NCBI GenBank assembly: GCA_026391355.1
Contig: JAPLDH010000045.1
Coordinates: 1-41,619 of the forward strand
Source: Bacteroidota bacterium
Lineage (GTDB): Bacteria > Bacteroidota > Bacteroidia > Bacteroidales > FEN-979
Length of the DNA: 41,619 nucleotides
Direction: 5' to 3'
Made by a program: the position numbers and the translations under genes. Below the pieces are notes generated by a model. The model saw nothing but the letters and a program-made list of their open reading frames with translations. It was not told the origin of the DNA and searched no databases. Positions 17,613 to 25,420 of this stretch are shown piece after piece (the stretch's first letter is position 1; each line of letters starts with the position of its first letter).

Positions 17613-18755
17613 ATGAACTTGAAAATTTATACTTTGATATCATCCTTCAGACGTTTCTCCATCCTTTTTACGATCGTTGCATTGATTTTTGGGATATCTT
17701 CCTGTACAAAACATATTCGTGAAATTTGCCTCGATTGTAATAATCCACCGATAGATTCTATTTATACCCATAATGGACTTTATGTTATCAATGAAGGAAA
17801 TTTTAATTGGGCAAATGCTTCTATCTCATATATAGACCTGGCAGATACACTTGTTGAACAAGATATGTTCGCAAGAAGTAACGACAATAGATCTTTGGGC
17901 GACGTTGCACAGGGAATGAGAATTTTCAATGGTTTAGGGTACATCATTGTTAATAATTCAAATAAGATAGAGGTTGTTTCATTGCCTGAGTTAAAATCTG
18001 TAAGATCAATTACAACAGGTTTCAACCTGCCCAGGAACATTCAATTTATAGATTCAGGCAAAGCATATGTAACAAATCTTCTGAAGGACATTTCAATCAT
18101 TGATCTTAAAACACTGACTGTTACAAACACTATCCCGACAGCAAACTGGACAGAGGGAATGGTCAGGTATAATAATTATGTATTTGTCACTTGTATCGGG
18201 AAGTACAGCTCTCCTAATTCTGAACGAATTGCCAGATTGCTCGTGGTTGATTGTGAACAGGATAAGATTATTGATAGTATTGAATCCGGTAAAGAACCTT
18301 TGGGGATTGTCATGGATAAAAGGAATAAACTCTGGGTATTGTGCACCGGAGGATATGATAATTATGAAGCTCCTTCACTGTTCAGGGTAAACCCGGATCT
18401 AATGATAGTAGAGAAAACATTTCACTTTCTGAGTGTTCAGGATGCCCCTTCACGATTATGTATAAATTCACTAGGAGATACCCTGTATTTTCTCAAAAAT
18501 GGAGTTTACCAGATGCCGGTAGCTTCTTCTGCAATTCCCGATGTTCCGGTTATTCCCTCCAACGGGCATTTATTCTATGGTTTAGGAATTGACCCGTCCA
18601 ACGGAAACATTTTTGTGACTGATGCTGTAGATTATGTTCAGAATGGTTGGGTCTACAGATATGACCAGATAAACAAGACACTTCTTAATGGATATAAAGT
18701 AGGAAGAATTCCAAGCTCATTCTGTTTTCCTAAAGCATCTGAAAGTAAAAGGTAA
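17613..18755 (+). CDS. Beta-propeller surface lipoprotein, BtuG-like (YncE/DUF5074)
   Basis: This 380-residue protein has a signal peptide and lipobox (ISSC, Cys near residue 31), then six to seven repeated propeller blades such as GLYVINEGNFNWANASISY, KIEVVSLPELKSV and DISIIDLKTLTV. It matches the DUF5074/YncE group. Bacteroides BtuG belongs to this type and hands cobalamin to BtuB. It follows the receptor gene after 27 bases in the same orientation. A surface-exposed lipoprotein that lids the receptor is the most likely role. The ligand could also be another small molecule. Confidence 0.8.
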   Translation: MNLKIYTLISSFRRFSILFTIVALIFGISSCTKHIREICLDCNNPPIDSIYTHNGLYVINEGNFNWANASISYIDLADTLVEQDMFARSNDNRSLGDVAQGMRIFNGLGYIIVNNSNKIEVVSLPELKSVRSITTGFNLPRNIQFIDSGKAYVTNLLKDISIIDLKTLTVTNTIPTANWTEGMVRYNNYVFVTCIGKYSSPNSERIARLLVVDCEQDKIIDSIESGKEPLGIVMDKRNKLWVLCTGGYDNYEAPSLFRVNPDLMIVEKTFHFLSVQDAPSRLCINSLGDTLYFLKNGVYQMPVASSAIPDVPVIPSNGHLFYGLGIDPSNGNIFVTDAVDYVQNGWVYRYDQINKTLLNGYKVGRIPSSFCFPKASESKR

Positions 18756-18764
18756 GCATTCTCC

Positions 18765-19403
18765 TTAAATATTTTTCAAAATATTTTTCAACTCATTCAA
18801 AATCATTGCAGTAGCCCCCCATATGTGGTAACCTGCTACATCAAAACAGGGCGCTGATATCAATAAACCTGAACTGACGTTAAATTCCTTCATTTTTACA
18901 GCATTCTCATTCATTAGATCGGATAAATGGAGGATGATAATTTCTTCAACTTCAGTATCATCTTTAAAAAAACAGGGAGAATAAGACATGTATCCGATAT
19001 ATGGGTAAACTACGTAATTACTGGGAGGGATATAAAGTTTAGACAACTCACCGATTATCCTGATTTCATGGGGTTCAATCCCAACCTCTTCGTATGTTTC
19101 CCGTAATGCAGTCACCTTGAAATCAGGGTCACTTTTTTCATACCTTCCGCCAGGCAATCCTATTTGTCCTGAATGTATTCCTTCATATTGAGATCGTTGG
19201 ATCAGAACGAGTGATACTTCACTATGGATACCATCTGGAAAAAGCAGGATCAGTACACTGCTTTGAATAGCATCTGTATATTTCTGGTAGTCCATAAAGT
19301 CATGCAATCTCTGAAGTGAAGACATTTCCAGGTGAGCTTTTTTTCCAGGAAGTGGCTTCTTCAGCTCTTTTTCAAGTAATTCAATAAACGAATCAAATTC
19401 CAT
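18765..19403 (-). CDS. Nudix hydrolase, CoA diphosphatase-like
   Basis: At 212 residues it has a Nudix box in the CoA-pyrophosphatase style: LPGGRYEKSDPDFKVTALRE, then TYEEVGIEP (about residues 75-104). The UPF0035-like features fit enzymes that cleave CoA or acyl-CoA to phosphopantetheine and ADP. The preceding conserved HSGQIGLPGG supports that subfamily. It ends 9 bases from the convergent propeller gene. The start at 19403 has a TAATTTTG element upstream on the same strand. Confidence 0.88.
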   Translation of the reverse strand: MEFDSFIELLEKELKKPLPGKKAHLEMSSLQRLHDFMDYQKYTDAIQSSVLILLFPDGIHSEVSLVLIQRSQYEGIHSGQIGLPGGRYEKSDPDFKVTALRETYEEVGIEPHEIRIIGELSKLYIPPSNYVVYPYIGYMSYSPCFFKDDTEVEEIIILHLSDLMNENAVKMKEFNVSSGLLISAPCFDVAGYHIWGATAMILNELKNILKNI

Positions 19404-19431
19404 AATAAATTATATTAACAGAAATATTGAT

Positions 19432-19439
19432 CAAAATTA
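19432..19439 (-). promoter_or_regulatory. Bacteroidota-type -7 promoter element for the Nudix gene
   Basis: CAAAATTA on the plus strand reads TAATTTTG on the minus strand, 28 bases before the Nudix start. It lies between the divergent Nudix and clpS genes. Confidence 0.45.
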
Positions 19440-19484
19440 GCATTAGTAAACGATAAATTTACTATAATTGTAAATCTTATCAAG

Positions 19485-19766
19485 ATGATATTCATGGTTA
19501 AACAGAAAACCAAACCGGTACCCGGGGATCAGGATCAACTGGATACTGTGAAAGATCTCATTTTGTACAATGACGATAAAAATACGTTTGACTTTGTCAT
19601 TGAAGCCCTGATTGAGGTGTGTGAGCATGATATTTACCAGGCTGAGACATGCACCCTTATTGCACATCACAGGGGAAAGTGTCCTGTAAGATCCGGTGCA
19701 TTCATTGAACTGAAACCTATGTTTGATGAAATGGGTAGGAGAGGTTTGACGGTTGAAATTACCTGA
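19485..19766 (+). CDS. clpS: ATP-dependent Clp protease adaptor ClpS
   Basis: This 93-residue protein has the ClpS core: LYNDDKNTFDFVIEAL, with the N-degron-contacting Asp-Asp and Asn-Thr, then QAETCTLIAHHRGKCPV and a C-terminal GLTVEIT. It delivers proteins with destabilising N-termini to the Clp protease in the cytosol. A second ATG at 19494 is an equally good start and would shorten the tail by three residues. It stands alone on the plus strand between two minus-strand genes. The aat gene at 1138 encodes the enzyme that makes such N-termini. Confidence 0.93.
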   Translation: MIFMVKQKTKPVPGDQDQLDTVKDLILYNDDKNTFDFVIEALIEVCEHDIYQAETCTLIAHHRGKCPVRSGAFIELKPMFDEMGRRGLTVEIT

Positions 19767-19901
19767 CCCGCCCAATTGGCTCGACAAGAGGGACAGCGGA
19801 ATGGGAATCTTTTCGAAAAGAAAAGGTTCCTATTTGTTTTTATATCATATATCAATAAAAAATATAAGGTCAGAATAATTTGGGATAATCATTCTGGTAT
19901 A

Positions 19902-20663
19902 TTATAAGATAAATGGTATCAATGCTTTTCGATTTTCCGGATAATCAGGGAATTTTGTCTTATACCATTTATGATGCTGGATAGCACGTGGAAACAGATT
20001 GCATATGGTCCACAGACCAAATGCCAGCCCCGGCAGACTCCAGGTCATTAAAGCAAACCCGGACCATTCAAGTATTTCACCAAAATGATTCGGACAGGAG
20101 ATGTAATTAAATAACCATCCCTTAGGAATGGTGTATCCCGTTTCTCCTGGCTTTCTCAGATGGATCAGAATATTATCGGATTTCCAGTTGATAATCAACC
20201 CTGCCATGAATAATATTATTCCAGTCAGAAACCTGGGATCTATTAGCCATTGAATCGAATAACCCGTCGATATCGATCCGAGATAATATCCATTGTTGAA
20301 CCCATTTACAAGATTGAAGGAGAAGGCCATAATTACAATTAAAACAGGCATTTTTTTGCTTTTTGTTCTCACCCTGAAAGGAAAAATAACTGTGCGATTA
20401 ATATAATGTATCATCCAGGCTGAAAAAAATATCCAGGTTGGGATAGTATGAATGTTTGTCCCGAACAGGAATAAACATGCAAAGAATAGTAGGGCAGGGG
20501 ATTCCATCAAAATCCAACCCAGTCGGTTGCTGATCAACGGCCCCCATTGACGAGTAGTATGCCTGCCATAAGGAGCAGTGATTCGAAGGACTATTGGAAA
20601 GATAATAACTGCTATCCCTATCCAGATATAGAGGATCATGTAAAATGTGGTCGAATTCATCAT
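19902..20663 (-). CDS. DUF1295 / steroid 5-alpha-reductase-like membrane protein
   Basis: This protein of 253 residues has six or seven hydrophobic segments. The C-terminal part carries the family signature: PNHFGEILEWSGFALMTWSL, a WTICNLFPRAIQHHKWYK stretch, then the terminal FPDYPENRKALIPFIL. The family contains 3-oxo-5-alpha-steroid 4-dehydrogenases and isoprenylcysteine methyltransferase-like enzymes in the membrane. ATG codons at 20663 and 20660 are both possible starts. It lies 11 bases downstream of the epimerase gene and is probably co-transcribed. The substrate is unknown. Confidence 0.8.
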   Translation of the reverse strand: MMNSTTFYMILYIWIGIAVIIFPIVLRITAPYGRHTTRQWGPLISNRLGWILMESPALLFFACLFLFGTNIHTIPTWIFFSAWMIHYINRTVIFPFRVRTKSKKMPVLIVIMAFSFNLVNGFNNGYYLGSISTGYSIQWLIDPRFLTGIILFMAGLIINWKSDNILIHLRKPGETGYTIPKGWLFNYISCPNHFGEILEWSGFALMTWSLPGLAFGLWTICNLFPRAIQHHKWYKTKFPDYPENRKALIPFIL

Positions 20664-20674
20664 TCAAAATAGTA

Positions 20675-21655
20675 CTAATTGATGGTTCCTGTTTCTTTAA
20701 ACCACTGAAAAATATCTCGAATAGTCTCTTCCAATGGTCTTGGATTGAAGTCAAGTTCACTGCGGGCCTTTAAATTGCTGATCTTTTTATTACTTTTTTC
20801 AAGAATTTTCAAAGATTCAGCGGTGTATAAAGGATCAACCTTCGTCAACATACTGTAAGCTGTAATAAATGGCAATCCGACTTTTGCTAACCAAAAGGGT
20901 GAAACAATTTGCACTATTTTTTTTCCTGTTTGCTTATAAATAATCGACGCAACTTCACGCAGATTGTGATAATGACCCCCCAATAAATATTTTTCACCTG
21001 TCCGGCCTCTATCAATAGCAGATATTGCGGCATTTACTACATCGCGAACATCAACCCAGTTATATCCTCCTGGAACAAGGGAAGGAATTTGGTTATGATA
21101 GAGTTGAAGTAAGGCTTTCCCCATCAATGAGGGTTCATAATCCATGGGGCCAATGATAGCTGTCGGACTAAGGATAACTGCATTGAAACCATCTTTCACA
21201 GCTTCATTCACAATTTTTTCTCCATCTGCTTTTGACCGGTCATAGGAAAATGCATCTTCTCCGACCAAGGGAGTGTTTTCGTCCAGAAGCTCATCATTTG
21301 GTCCATGGTGAAAAGCATGTATAGAACTAAAATGGATAAAGCGTTGTACCCGGGATTCCCTTGATAACTCCAATATGTTTTTTGTACCCTCCACATTGAT
21401 TTTTCTGACGGACCCATCTGCATCACCTCTTATTGAAATCTTGGCTGCAAGATGAAAAACAATATCAGAACCATCTATAAAATTCCGGATGGAGTCTTTG
21501 TTTAACAAATCACCTGTAACTATCTCGGCCTTAATATGTTTTAATCCGTTATCTTTCTTATGAGAAAGAGCCCTGACAAAATGTCCGTTATTAATAAGTG
21601 CATCGCAAAGATTAACTCCAACATGGCCATTGGCGCCGGTTACAGCAATTTTCAT
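20675..21655 (-). CDS. NAD-dependent epimerase/dehydratase (3-beta-HSD / dihydroflavonol reductase-like)
   Basis: This 326-residue extended SDR has VTGANGHVGVNL at residues 5-16, IVFHLAAKIS near residue 68, a Ser in HFSSIHAFHH and YDRSKADGEK as the YxxxK pair. Its closest groups include dihydroflavonol reductases, hydroxysteroid dehydrogenases and NDP-sugar epimerases. Together with the DUF1295 gene 11 bases downstream it looks like a two-step lipid or isoprenoid modification. This is inference; no substrate-defining residue is visible. Confidence 0.85.
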   Translation of the reverse strand: MKIAVTGANGHVGVNLCDALINNGHFVRALSHKKDNGLKHIKAEIVTGDLLNKDSIRNFIDGSDIVFHLAAKISIRGDADGSVRKINVEGTKNILELSRESRVQRFIHFSSIHAFHHGPNDELLDENTPLVGEDAFSYDRSKADGEKIVNEAVKDGFNAVILSPTAIIGPMDYEPSLMGKALLQLYHNQIPSLVPGGYNWVDVRDVVNAAISAIDRGRTGEKYLLGGHYHNLREVASIIYKQTGKKIVQIVSPFWLAKVGLPFITAYSMLTKVDPLYTAESLKILEKSNKKISNLKARSELDFNPRPLEETIRDIFQWFKETGTIN

Positions 21656-21728
21656 AGTGTGGTTTTAAGGGAAGAAAAGGCAAAGGTAAGAATATCCGGC
21701 AAATCTCTGTTTTCAAAATTCAAATAGA

Positions 21729-22892
21729 TCAGGCAGAGGCCTTGTTCACATCCTTCTTTGCTGCCAGGATGTTTTGTATTGGCCTGAATTCATTCCTGAT
21801 TATCACCCATTGGCTGGGAAACGCCGAAAAGAGATAAAGAATCTTAGGCCTGTGCTTCTTCAAGGCATCCGTTATTGCAGGTGGTGTCATTGATGTTGGA
21901 TATTCTCCACAAAGATTGGAACTGGTCAACAGCATATTCTTGGATTTTACAATAGATGCTGCTGTTTCCAATTTATCCAGTAGAATTGCCGTTTTTGAAT
22001 ACTTTGCAGGAATCTCAGAAATGGATGGAGGAGAGGATTCTATAACTTTTTTTACTGGTTTATCCATCACAATTATATGAAAATCATAAATCATAACCTC
22101 CTGGACTGAGTTGTCAATACTAAGTGAATCAGCAAAGTCTGCAGCCTTTTCAAGGATGATTCTCAGATTGAAATAATCTCCCTGCATATCCTTAATTTTG
22201 GTAATAGCCCCCTCTGTTAATAAGTACGATTTCCCGTTTTTTTGTGAGATATCGCTTAAGTATTTATGACACAATTGAATAAACCCCTCTTCGTATTTTT
22301 TCTTTGTCTGGGCTAAATCCTCTCTAAGTATATTATTCTCATCTACAAGAGACTGTGTATAATATCGTAGATCTATAAACAATTCCCGATCAGCTTTGAG
22401 TGTATCTAAAAATGTATTTAAAGTATTTCTTAATATATGAGCTATAATAGTTTTATTATCAGTTGACAACGTTTTTTCATTACCATTAATTCCGAAGTTA
22501 CTCAGGTTATCATTAAAATAGACGAAGAAAAGATCCCTGAGATGATCGTATTCGTTATAAAGTCTTAAAAGTAAAACGTTGTTTTGTAATTCATTAAATA
22601 TAGTTAGCTGCTTTTTATCTTTAAGAATAACTTCAAAGGGAATATCTGCTTTTCCCAGCCAGGTAAAAGGGGCATTCTCATGTCTTAATTTCTTTAGAAT
22701 TGAAGCAGAATCTTCAAGTTGTAATTCATTTGCTTTCAATTCTAACTTGTCACTGCTAATTGAAAATGATTGAAGGTTTTGGGTTTCCTGGGAATAAAAA
22801 ATAGATACTACTTTTCCTATCCCGGGAAGGAGGGAAGGTATCGACTGGATCAGGAAGAGAACGGGTTTTTCCGAGAAAGAAAAGGATCTTCC
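21729..22892 (-). CDS. Hypothetical cytosolic protein, 387 residues
   Basis: No family is recognised. Taking the ATG at 22892 (MGRSFSFSEKP) removes a 16-residue extension that is open up to 22940 but lies inside AT-rich palindromic DNA. The N-terminal half is mixed, the middle (about residues 170-235) is strongly helical with a coiled-coil like stretch (VDENNILREDLAQTKKKYEE), and the C-terminal 90 residues are rich in Ser and Lys. There is no signal peptide or membrane segment. The upstream region has several TTAAG palindromes, so it may be autoregulated. It is monocistronic. Confidence 0.6.
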   Translation of the reverse strand, partial: GRSFSFSEKPVLFLIQSIPSLLPGIGKVVSIFYSQETQNLQSFSISSDKLELKANELQLEDSASILKKLRHENAPFTWLGKADIPFEVILKDKKQLTIFNELQNNVLLLRLYNEYDHLRDLFFVYFNDNLSNFGINGNEKTLSTDNKTIIAHILRNTLNTFLDTLKADRELFIDLRYYTQSLVDENNILREDLAQTKKKYEEGFIQLCHKYLSDISQKNGKSYLLTEGAITKIKDMQGDYFNLRIILEKAADFADSLSIDNSVQEVMIYDFHIIVMDKPVKKVIESSPPSISEIPAKYSKTAILLDKLETAASIVKSKNMLLTSSNLCGEYPTSMTPPAITDALKKHRPKILYLFSAFPSQWVIIRNEFRPIQNILAAKKDVNKASA

Positions 22893-22919
22893 CATAATTA
22901 AAATTTTTGCAAATATACA

Positions 22920-22977
22920 CTTAAATTTAAGCTTAAGCAAATTTAAGCTTAAAAATATACTTAAATATATTAAGTAT
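22920..22977. promoter_or_regulatory. Cluster of TTAAG palindromes upstream of the 387-residue protein
   Basis: Four palindromes lie close together: CTTAAATTTAAG at 22920-22931, TAAGCTTA at 22928-22935 and again at 22944-22951, and ATACTTAA-5-TTAAGTAT at 22957-22977. They sit just before the start of the minus-strand gene at 22892. They look like multiple binding sites for one dimeric regulator. The strongly AT-rich context makes some matches expected by chance. Confidence 0.5.
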
Positions 22978-23134
22978 CAAATTTAGTTCTTATTTCAATG
23001 TTAAATTAAGTAAAATTAATCACTTAAAATACTTGATATCAGTATAATAAATAAATAATTTTGCTTCGTATTAAGTTTATTAAGCCAATGATAAAGTAAC
23101 AGGAATTACAAAATTAAGTTTAAATTGTTAACTT

Positions 23135-23311
23135 ATGGACTATTTTATGATTATGGAATCAAGAATAAACTACTTTGAAAAAAAGTATGATCCTGAAAGA
23201 AAATATGGATTTCGTGAAGTTACTACACGGAAGCAGGAACCATTAGTGAAAAATGTTGTTCATAAAAAGATTTTAGCGGGTTTTAGCTATCTTTTCTCGA
23301 TTTTGTTTTGA
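23135..23311 (+). CDS. Small hypothetical protein, 58 residues
   Basis: An ATG at 23135 opens a frame reading MDYFMIMESRINYFEKKYDP and ending in a short hydrophobic stretch (FSYLFSILF). Alternative ATGs lie at 23147 and 23153. No family is recognised. The stop falls 41 bases before the SRPBCC gene. It may be a real small gene or a chance frame; codon use is not distinctive. Confidence 0.35.
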   Translation: MDYFMIMESRINYFEKKYDPERKYGFREVTTRKQEPLVKNVVHKKILAGFSYLFSILF

Positions 23312-23352
23312 GTAAATCGTTGTATATTTACCAAAACAAAAATCGATATAGT

Positions 23353-24357
23353 ATGAAAATCTTCAAAAGAATCATCATCTGGCTAGTTGCTTTAATCACA
23401 GTTCTGGTAATTATTGCATTTTTACTTCCAAAAACATATAAAGTTGAGAGGAGTATTTATATCAAAGCCAATAATCAGACAATCTCAAATTTGGTTGTTA
23501 ATCTGACCAAATGGGATTTATGGTCTCCCTGGACTACCAGCGTCGATACCACAATGAAATATGAGCTGGTAGGCAAAGATGGTCAGGTCGGGACTAAACG
23601 AACCTGGACGGGTAAGAAAATGGGAAGTGGGGAGATGGTAATTTCAGAGTTGCTTCCTGGTCAGAAAGTGGCGCTGGACCTGAACTTCAACAATGGGAAA
23701 ATCAAGTCAAAAAGCGAGTTTACATTTGAAAGTCAAGGTGATACATCTAAAGTTTCCTGGATGATCACTGGAGATCTTGGATATAATCCAATGGCAAGGT
23801 ACATGGGGTTATTCATGAACAAGATGATGGGACCTGATTTTGAAAAAGGATTGGCAAAACTTAAGAAGGTTGCCGAACAACGGGCAAACTGGCCGAAAAT
23901 TGAGGAAGTGAAAATAGATGAAACAATGGCTTTGATAGTAATGGATTCAGCAGGACCAAAGAATTACAGCCAGGTTTTTGCAAAAGGGTATATGGAAATT
24001 GGAATGTTGATGAAAGCAAACGGACTTAGACAGGTCGGACCAGCTTTTGCCAGATATCTAAAATATGACACCGTTTCAATGCTCTCGGTCATGGATTTCG
24101 GTTTCCCTGTGGATAAAACAATTGAAAAAGGAAAAGGTCGGGTAAGATTTGAGAAGTTTCCGGCACAGCAGGTTATGATGGCATATTATCACGGACCTTA
24201 TGACAAAACGGGACCAACGTACTGGGCACTTGAGCAATCGATAAAAGAATCAGGAAAACAAATTTCCGGAGCTCCTGTAGAACTATATGTTACTGATCCG
24301 ATGATGGAAAAGGATACGGCGAAGTGGGAAACTGATATTTTCTTCCCGATAAAGTAA
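23353..24357 (+). CDS. SRPBCC domain plus GyrI-like effector-binding domain protein
   Basis: From the ATG at 23353 the protein has 334 residues. Residues 7-26 form a membrane anchor (IIIWLVALITVLVIIAFLLP). Residues 35-175 look like an SRPBCC/polyketide-cyclase small-molecule pocket (LTKWDLWSPWT, GTKRTWTGKK). The C-terminal 150 residues match the GyrI-like/AraC effector-binding fold (PAQQVMMAYYHGPYDKTG, VELYVTDP). Fusions of this kind are common in Bacteroidota, with unknown ligand. An open frame from 23308 with TTG adds 15 residues before the hydrophobic segment and is less likely. It is the last clear host gene before the element. Confidence 0.82.
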   Translation: MKIFKRIIIWLVALITVLVIIAFLLPKTYKVERSIYIKANNQTISNLVVNLTKWDLWSPWTTSVDTTMKYELVGKDGQVGTKRTWTGKKMGSGEMVISELLPGQKVALDLNFNNGKIKSKSEFTFESQGDTSKVSWMITGDLGYNPMARYMGLFMNKMMGPDFEKGLAKLKKVAEQRANWPKIEEVKIDETMALIVMDSAGPKNYSQVFAKGYMEIGMLMKANGLRQVGPAFARYLKYDTVSMLSVMDFGFPVDKTIEKGKGRVRFEKFPAQQVMMAYYHGPYDKTGPTYWALEQSIKESGKQISGAPVELYVTDPMMEKDTAKWETDIFFPIK

Positions 24358-24358
24358 A

Positions 24359-24392
24359 TATTGCTCTCTTTATGATAAGCAATAGATTTTTC
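24359..24392 (+). terminator. Possible terminator after the SRPBCC gene
   Basis: TATTGCT at 24359-24365 pairs with AGCAATA at 24378-24384 around a 12-base loop and is followed by GATTTTTC. The stem is only 7 bp, so it is weak. Confidence 0.4.
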
Positions 24393-24435
24393 TTGTGAAA
24401 TGCTTGCAATCAGAATTTTCTTTTATTGCATTAAC

Positions 24436-24707
24436 TGTCTTATCATTAAGTAACGACACTTTCAAATCCTGTAACTAATCCTGTAGCCAGTTGATTGGTT
24501 TAAAATATCGGTATCGGACTTCGTCACGATATCTGATTTGTAGAATCAACAAGTTGAGGCGTTGGGGAAGTGAATGTTGAGGCTTGAATAAGTTGCTTTA
24601 TCATAAAATCTGCTGTTATCGGACTTCGTCAGGATTCCTTATTTTATGATAATCAATAAGTTGACCGCAAATATTTCAGATTAATGTCTTATAATTAATA
24701 TAACGCC
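24436..24707. repeat. Imperfect direct repeat pair flanking the hairpin region
   Basis: TGTCTTATCATTAAGTAACG at 24436-24455 and TGTCTTATAATTAATATAACG at 24685-24705 agree at nearly all positions apart from one inserted base and two substitutions. TTATTGCAT occurs beside both, at 24423-24431 and 24708-24716, but on opposite sides. They could be recombinase sites or remnants of a duplication. Confidence 0.45.
24490..24652. repeat. Two hairpins sharing an identical 15-base internal sequence
   Basis: TATCGGACTTCGTCA occurs at 24512-24526 and 24617-24631, 105 bases apart. The first copy lies inside nested inverted repeats GTTGATT/AATCAAC (24490-24496, 24544-24550) and ATATCG/CGATAT (24505-24510, 24527-24532). 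The second lies inside a different perfect 12-bp inverted repeat, TTATCATAAAAT/ATTTTATGATAA (24598-24609, 24641-24652). So the loops are alike while the stems differ. AATCAAnAAGTTGA also follows both. Confidence 0.7.
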
Positions 24708-24746
24708 TTATTGCATATAAGTAACTGATTTTTTGATAAAAAAGTT

Positions 24747-24778
24747 AATCCGGCAGGAAACCCCTACCGGATTTTTTA
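24747..24778 (+). terminator. Strong rho-independent terminator
   Basis: AATCCGGCAGG and CCTACCGGATT form an 11-position stem with one mismatch, followed by TTTTT. It stops plus-strand transcription before it reaches the element's first gene. A stem with the same AATCCGG/CCGGATT base recurs at 38542. Confidence 0.8.
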
Positions 24779-24830
24779 TTATTGTTAATAAACCTGTTTA
24801 TAACTTTATTTTATAATATGTTACATTCAG

Positions 24831-24861
24831 TTACTTAAAGTAATGATTTAATATATATTTG
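24831..24861 (+). promoter_or_regulatory. Promoter-like element with a TTACTT palindrome at the left end of the element
   Basis: TATATTTG at 24854-24861 fits the TAnnTTTG -7 element. A palindrome TTACTT-A-AAGTAA at 24831-24843 lies over the -33 region, where no TTG is seen. The same half-site occurs beside the repressor gene at 37832-37848. This suggests a repressed lytic promoter reading into the gene at 24943. Confidence 0.45.
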
Positions 24862-24876
24862 TAAACTAATTTTTGA

Positions 24877-24931
24877 AAACCGTTTACAAACCGTTGACAT
24901 ACCGTTTGTAAACCGTTCATAAACCGTAAAC
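24877..24931. repeat. Five tandem 11-base iterons
   Basis: Units start at 24877, 24888, 24899, 24910 and 24921 and follow the pattern AAACCGTTNAC: AAACCGTTTAC, AAACCGTTGAC, ATACCGTTTGT, AAACCGTTCAT, AAACCGTAAAC. One unit per DNA turn would put bound proteins on one face. They lie between the promoter-like element and the ATG at 24943. They could be an operator for the first gene's product or an origin. Confidence 0.85.
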
Positions 24932-24942
24932 AAAAATAAATT

Positions 24943-25419
24943 ATGGTAAATAATGAAGAAACTGTACCTGTTTTCCTTACTAAACAGGTATTGAGTATTA
25001 AGGTCACGCCTGATGATCGTGAGTTTTTTACAGAAAACTACGACACCATAGCAGACGGTAAAGATATTACCAACGCTCGCGCTTTTTTACTGGCCGCAGT
25101 TGAAAAGGCTATCAGCAGGGTAAAGAGTGTCATTAAAGAGGTGCCTGATCCTTTACATGTAGCAGAGATAAACAACCTTAAAAACGATAAAAAAGAACTA
25201 TATAACACGGTTTTGAGTCAGGAAAACCAAATAAAGCAGTTTACTGCGCTCGAAAAAGTAATGAGGCCATATTTACTGATTTGCGAGCGGGATAACCTGG
25301 CTGATAACCTGGCTGATGTTTTTTATATTCTTGTAAAGGACATAGCAACGCTGTCTAAAGGCAAAGCCTGGCAATTTGACGAAGCTGACAAAGCATATTT
25401 GAAAGAAAACGGGCTTTAA
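24943..25419 (+). CDS. Hypothetical helical protein, first gene of the element
   Basis: This 158-residue protein of no recognised family has a mixed N-terminus (residues 1-60), then a heptad-like helical stretch (residues 75-105, AEINNLKNDKKELYNTVLSQ) that could be a coiled coil. A 12-base duplication at 25291-25314 encodes a doubled DNLA. It begins 11 bases after five tandem 11-base repeats and could be the protein that binds them, though no HTH motif is evident. The next gene follows after one base. Confidence 0.7.
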   Translation: MVNNEETVPVFLTKQVLSIKVTPDDREFFTENYDTIADGKDITNARAFLLAAVEKAISRVKSVIKEVPDPLHVAEINNLKNDKKELYNTVLSQENQIKQFTALEKVMRPYLLICERDNLADNLADVFYILVKDIATLSKGKAWQFDEADKAYLKENGL

Positions 25420-25420
25420 A

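Larger units (their letters stand above)
24358..24942. other. Non-coding junction between host genes and viral element
   Basis: No gene is found in these 585 bases. They hold imperfect direct repeats, two hairpin repeats, a strong terminator, a promoter-like element and tandem 11-base repeats, each listed separately. No tRNA is present. Gene style changes here: before it are host genes with normal spacing, after it overlapping small viral-type genes. The left end of the integrated element must lie here or very near, but the exact attachment core cannot be fixed without the right end. Confidence 0.6.

Noticed and set aside
24683-24710. A dif-like 11-6-11 arrangement
   Set aside because: The arms resemble known XerC/XerD sites too weakly, and I do not know the dif consensus of this phylum with confidence. 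It was kept only as part of the repeat description.
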